A DNA stretch of 64,000 nucleotides from Pseudorhizobium xiangyangii (GTDB lineage Bacteria; Pseudomonadota; Alphaproteobacteria; Rhizobiales; Rhizobiaceae), in the NCBI RefSeq assembly GCF_020531965.1, contig NZ_JAJAWH010000006.1:62001-126000 (forward strand). The letters are read 5' to 3'. A program made the position numbers and the translations under genes. This document shows positions 61,644-64,000 of this stretch, in pieces (position 1 is the first letter of the stretch; every line of letters begins with the position of its first letter). The notes beneath the pieces were generated by a model, which was not told where the DNA came from, did no database searches, and saw only the letters and a program-made list of their open reading frames with translations.

Positions 61644-61732
61644 ATGTGAGACATTTGGCGCCGCTTTCGGATGATGACGCAGGTCATTGTTCGGGCTATG
61701 ACAATTGCGCGTGATTTGCCAAGGAGACACCC

Positions 61733-63091
61733 GTGACCGTGCAGCCCAACTCCATCGAGGCCCGTGATCAGGCCTACCACCTGCATTCCTATACAAATGC
61801 GCGATCACTGGAGCGTGACGGCGCGCTCGTGATCGAGCGTGGTGAGGGCGTCTATGTTGTCGACAACAACGGCAAGAAATACATCGAAGCGATGTCCGGT
61901 CTGTGGAGCGTTGCTGTCGGTTTCGGTGAAAAGCGGCTGGTAGATGCAGCTTCCCGGCAGATGGCGAAGCTGCCCTATTACCATACCTTCACGGCGCGTA
62001 CGCACGGCCCTGCTGTCGATCTCGCCGAGAAGCTGATCCAGATGTCGCCGGTGCCGATGTCCAAGGCATATTTCACCAATTCCGGCTCGGAAGCGAATGA
62101 TACGGCTCTGAAGATGGTCTGGTATCGATCCAACGCGCTGGGAAAGCCGGAGAAGAAAAAGGTCATCTCCCGCATCAAGGGCTATCACGGCGTGACGATC
62201 GCCAGTGCCAGCCTTACGGGCCTGCCAAACAATCACAGGTCGTTCGATCTGCCGCTTTCCGGCATCCTCCACACGACCTGCCCGCACTATCGCGCATTTG
62301 CGCAGCACGGCGAAACGGAGGAGCAGTTCGTTGCCCGCTGCGCGCAGGACCTTGAGGATCTGATCCTCAAGGAAGGACCTGAGACGGTGGCCGCCTTTAT
62401 CGGTGAGCCGGTCATGGGCGCCGGCGGCGTCATCGTGCCTCCGGAAGGCTACTGGGATGCGATCCAGACGGTCCTGCGGAAGTACGATATCCTCCTCATC
62501 GCGGATGAAGTCATCTGCGGTTTCGGTCGCACAGGAGAGATGTTCGGCACGACGACGTTCGGGTTGCAGCCTGACATCATGACCTTGTCGAAACAGCTCT
62601 CTTCGTCCTATCAGCCGATTTCGGCGCTTCTTATCAACGAGAAGGTCTATGCGCCGCTCGCTGATGAGTCCCAGAAGATCGGCACGTTTGGCCATGGTTT
62701 CACTGCAAGCGGCCATCCGGTTGCGGCCGCCGTCGCCTTGGAGAATCTCGCGATCATCGAAGAACGAGACCTGGTCGGCAACGTCCGTGAATTGAGCCCG
62801 CTTTTTCTGAAGCGTCTCAATGCACTGGAAAGCCATCCGCTCGGGCTCGAAGCCCGCGGTATCGGCCTTATCGGCGCCCTGGAACTCAAGCCGAGGGATG
62901 GCTTTACTGCTGGTCAGCTCGGCCCCAAGTTTGCATCTTTGATGATGGAGAAGGGCGTTATCGGTCGAGCTATCGGCGATAGCATTGCACTGTGCCCGCC
63001 GCTCATCATCACGGAGCAGCAGGTCAATACGATCTTCGACACCTTCGAGGCTTCACTGGATGCGTTCCAAGCGCAGCTTGAAGCGGCGTAA
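61733..63091 (+). CDS. Class III (omega) aminotransferase, PLP-dependent
   Basis: A 452-residue fold-type I aminotransferase of class III. PLP-site features are YFTNSGSEANDTALKM, RIKGYHGVTIASASLTG, DEVICGFGRTGEMFG (Asp to the pyridine nitrogen) and the Schiff-base Lys K287 in LSKQLSSSYQPISA. N-terminal HLHSYTNARSLERDGALVIERG and GIYVVD-like GVYVVDNNGKKYIEAMSGLW are typical of the omega-amino acid/pyruvate or putrescine-type group. The start is GTG 61733 with AAGGAGA 5-6 nt upstream. It follows the M20 gene by 89 bp. Substrate (beta-alanine, GABA, a diamine or another amine) cannot be settled from sequence. Confidence 0.94.
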   Translation: MTVQPNSIEARDQAYHLHSYTNARSLERDGALVIERGEGVYVVDNNGKKYIEAMSGLWSVAVGFGEKRLVDAASRQMAKLPYYHTFTARTHGPAVDLAEKLIQMSPVPMSKAYFTNSGSEANDTALKMVWYRSNALGKPEKKKVISRIKGYHGVTIASASLTGLPNNHRSFDLPLSGILHTTCPHYRAFAQHGETEEQFVARCAQDLEDLILKEGPETVAAFIGEPVMGAGGVIVPPEGYWDAIQTVLRKYDILLIADEVICGFGRTGEMFGTTTFGLQPDIMTLSKQLSSSYQPISALLINEKVYAPLADESQKIGTFGHGFTASGHPVAAAVALENLAIIEERDLVGNVRELSPLFLKRLNALESHPLGLEARGIGLIGALELKPRDGFTAGQLGPKFASLMMEKGVIGRAIGDSIALCPPLIITEQQVNTIFDTFEASLDAFQAQLEAA

Positions 63092-63100
63092 CGTCAGATG

Positions 63101-63133
63101 ATCAGCCGGTGTGGTTCGCATTTTCCGGCTGAT
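63101..63133 (+). terminator. Stem-loop after the aminotransferase gene
   Basis: Perfect 9-bp arms, ATCAGCCGG (63101-63109) and CCGGCTGAT (63125-63133), enclose a 15-nt loop, 10 bp after the stop. No T tract follows, so it is either a weak/Rho-aided terminator or a 3' stabilising hairpin. Confidence 0.5.
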
Positions 63134-63168
63134 TGCGCTCGACGCGAGCAGACCTGTATCATCGCGTC

Positions 63169-64000
63169 ATGCCGATGTTCCTAGAGCCGTACTGGCCCCA
63201 CATTCTTTTCGTTCTATCGCTCCTTCTGGGGGTCCCGGCCGCAATCCATGCGGCGATGACGAAAGAAGAGGTCCGGTCGGCCATCGGGTGGGTCGGCATC
63301 ATCATCCTTTCGCCCATCGTCGGTGCGCTGCTCTATTTCATCGCAGGCATCAACCGAATCCGGCGAAGCGCCATCAGTGACCGCCGTTTTCTGTTGCAGG
63401 GCCACGTGCGGGACCATTTCGAAACCTATGACGCCACCGACGAAATCGTGACGGAACAGTTCGGTCGCCGATTTGCGGCGATGAAAACTCTCGGTGACCG
63501 GGTCACCAGTCACGAGCTCACGACGGGCAATGCGATTTCGGTCCTGAGTACCGGCGATGACGCCTATGGGGCGATGCTGAACGCGATTGGCGAGGCCAGC
63601 CGCTCGATTCTTCTCGAGACCTACATCTTCGATCGGGACCGGGTGGGGCGTCGCTTTGCTGACGCGCTCATTGCGGCGGCGAAGCGTGGAGTAGCGGTGC
63701 GAGTTCTGATCGATGCCGTGGGAGCCCGATATTCGGTTCCGAGCGTGCTTGGCATGCTGCGCGATGGCGGCGTCATCGTGGACGTTTTCAATGGCAACGT
63801 GATCATGGGGCTCAGGCTGCCTTATGCAAACCTCAGGACTCACCGCAAGATTCTCATTGTTGATGGGGCTGTAGCGTTTACGGGCGGGATGAACATCCGT
63901 GAAGGATTTTCCAGCGAGTTTTTCGGAGATAAATGCTCGGGGGACACGCATTTTCGAGTGTCGGGCGCCGTTGTTGCCGATCTTTTTGCAATTGCAGCCA
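63169..64000 (+). CDS. Cardiolipin synthase / phospholipase D family protein, N-terminal part (cut by window end)
   Basis: The frame is open from ATG 63169 (or ATG 63175) to the window end, 277 residues visible. Two N-terminal membrane segments are seen: HILFVLSLLLGVPAAIHA, and IGWVGIIILSPIVGALLYFIAG, the latter typical of the PLD-nuclease-N segment of cardiolipin synthases. A cytoplasmic or periplasmic part follows with SILLETYIFDRDRVGRRFADAL. The first HKD motif is complete: H225, K227, D232 in THRKILIVDGAVAFTGGMN. The second HKD motif must lie beyond the window. The enzyme likely condenses phosphatidylglycerol or related lipids to cardiolipin; full assignment needs the missing half. Confidence 0.88.
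   Translation, partial: MPMFLEPYWPHILFVLSLLLGVPAAIHAAMTKEEVRSAIGWVGIIILSPIVGALLYFIAGINRIRRSAISDRRFLLQGHVRDHFETYDATDEIVTEQFGRRFAAMKTLGDRVTSHELTTGNAISVLSTGDDAYGAMLNAIGEASRSILLETYIFDRDRVGRRFADALIAAAKRGVAVRVLIDAVGARYSVPSVLGMLRDGGVIVDVFNGNVIMGLRLPYANLRTHRKILIVDGAVAFTGGMNIREGFSSEFFGDKCSGDTHFRVSGAVVADLFAIAA

Noticed and set aside
1-64000. CRISPR arrays, tRNA/rRNA genes, IS elements or prophage
   Set aside because: No regularly spaced repeats, cloverleaf-like segments, transposase, integrase or phage genes were seen in the gaps or reading frames.

Overview
The window reads as a chromosomal segment of an alphaproteobacterium of the Rhizobiaceae (Rhizobium/Agrobacterium/Ensifer-like). The basis is high GC with strong GC3, a GAAC-N7-GAAC LexA box in front of an imuA-imuB-dnaE2 cassette, a giant NAD-glutamate dehydrogenase, fused SecDF, an Lrp-type putR next to putA, and palindromic intergenic elements typical of rhizobia. 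Genus was not determined. No tRNA, rRNA, IS element, phage gene or CRISPR array was found.

Layout. 1-13.3 kb is housekeeping: the 3' end of htpX, rsmB, a heparinase II/III-fold protein, purH, a convergent UMF1-type MFS exporter, NAD-GDH, pdxY and a beta-carbonic anhydrase. 13.3-20 kb holds an MltB-like transglycosylase, asd, leuB, a RidA protein and leuD on the minus strand, then a CitE-like lyase, a DUF1737 protein and a small zincin. 20-26 kb is the SOS mutagenesis operon imuA-imuB-dnaE2. 26-27 kb is the iron storage pair bfd-bfr. 27-34 kb has nnrU, putR/putA, an iron-dependent alcohol dehydrogenase and a YqaA-like membrane protein, followed by secDF on the minus strand.

36.5-46.7 kb is the most accessory-looking part. 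After a 0.7 kb non-coding stretch with a nested palindromic element comes a co-directional catabolic cluster: SDR, fused TRAP permease (DctQ-DctM), TRAP binding protein, IclR regulator, SCP2-like thiolase, an AMP-dependent acyl-CoA ligase fused to what look like two PPC/DUF296 domains, and a second SDR. Two copies of a 17-bp palindrome stand before the TRAP genes. The set can import, CoA-activate, oxidise and thiolytically cleave an acid, but has no acyl-CoA dehydrogenase or enoyl-CoA hydratase. This fits a substrate that already carries a 3-hydroxyl group, which is inference. The ligase-PPC fusion and this cluster are the best candidates for something undescribed.

46.7-54.3 kb is an alpha-2-macroglobulin (thioester CTEQ) and PBP1C pair. 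54.3-59.7 kb is a minus-strand dipeptide ABC transporter (dppABCDF order), with a terminator-like hairpin after dppA. 60-64 kb has an AbgB-like M20 amidohydrolase, a class III aminotransferase and the 5' part of a cardiolipin synthase cut by the window edge.

Starts were reset by ribosome-binding site and family length where the longest open frame was implausible (pdxY, asd, leuD, citE-like, imuB, dnaE2, bfr, nnrU, putR, yqaA-like, secDF, dctP, dppA, M20). All functional statements rest on motif and family recognition by eye; no database search was possible.
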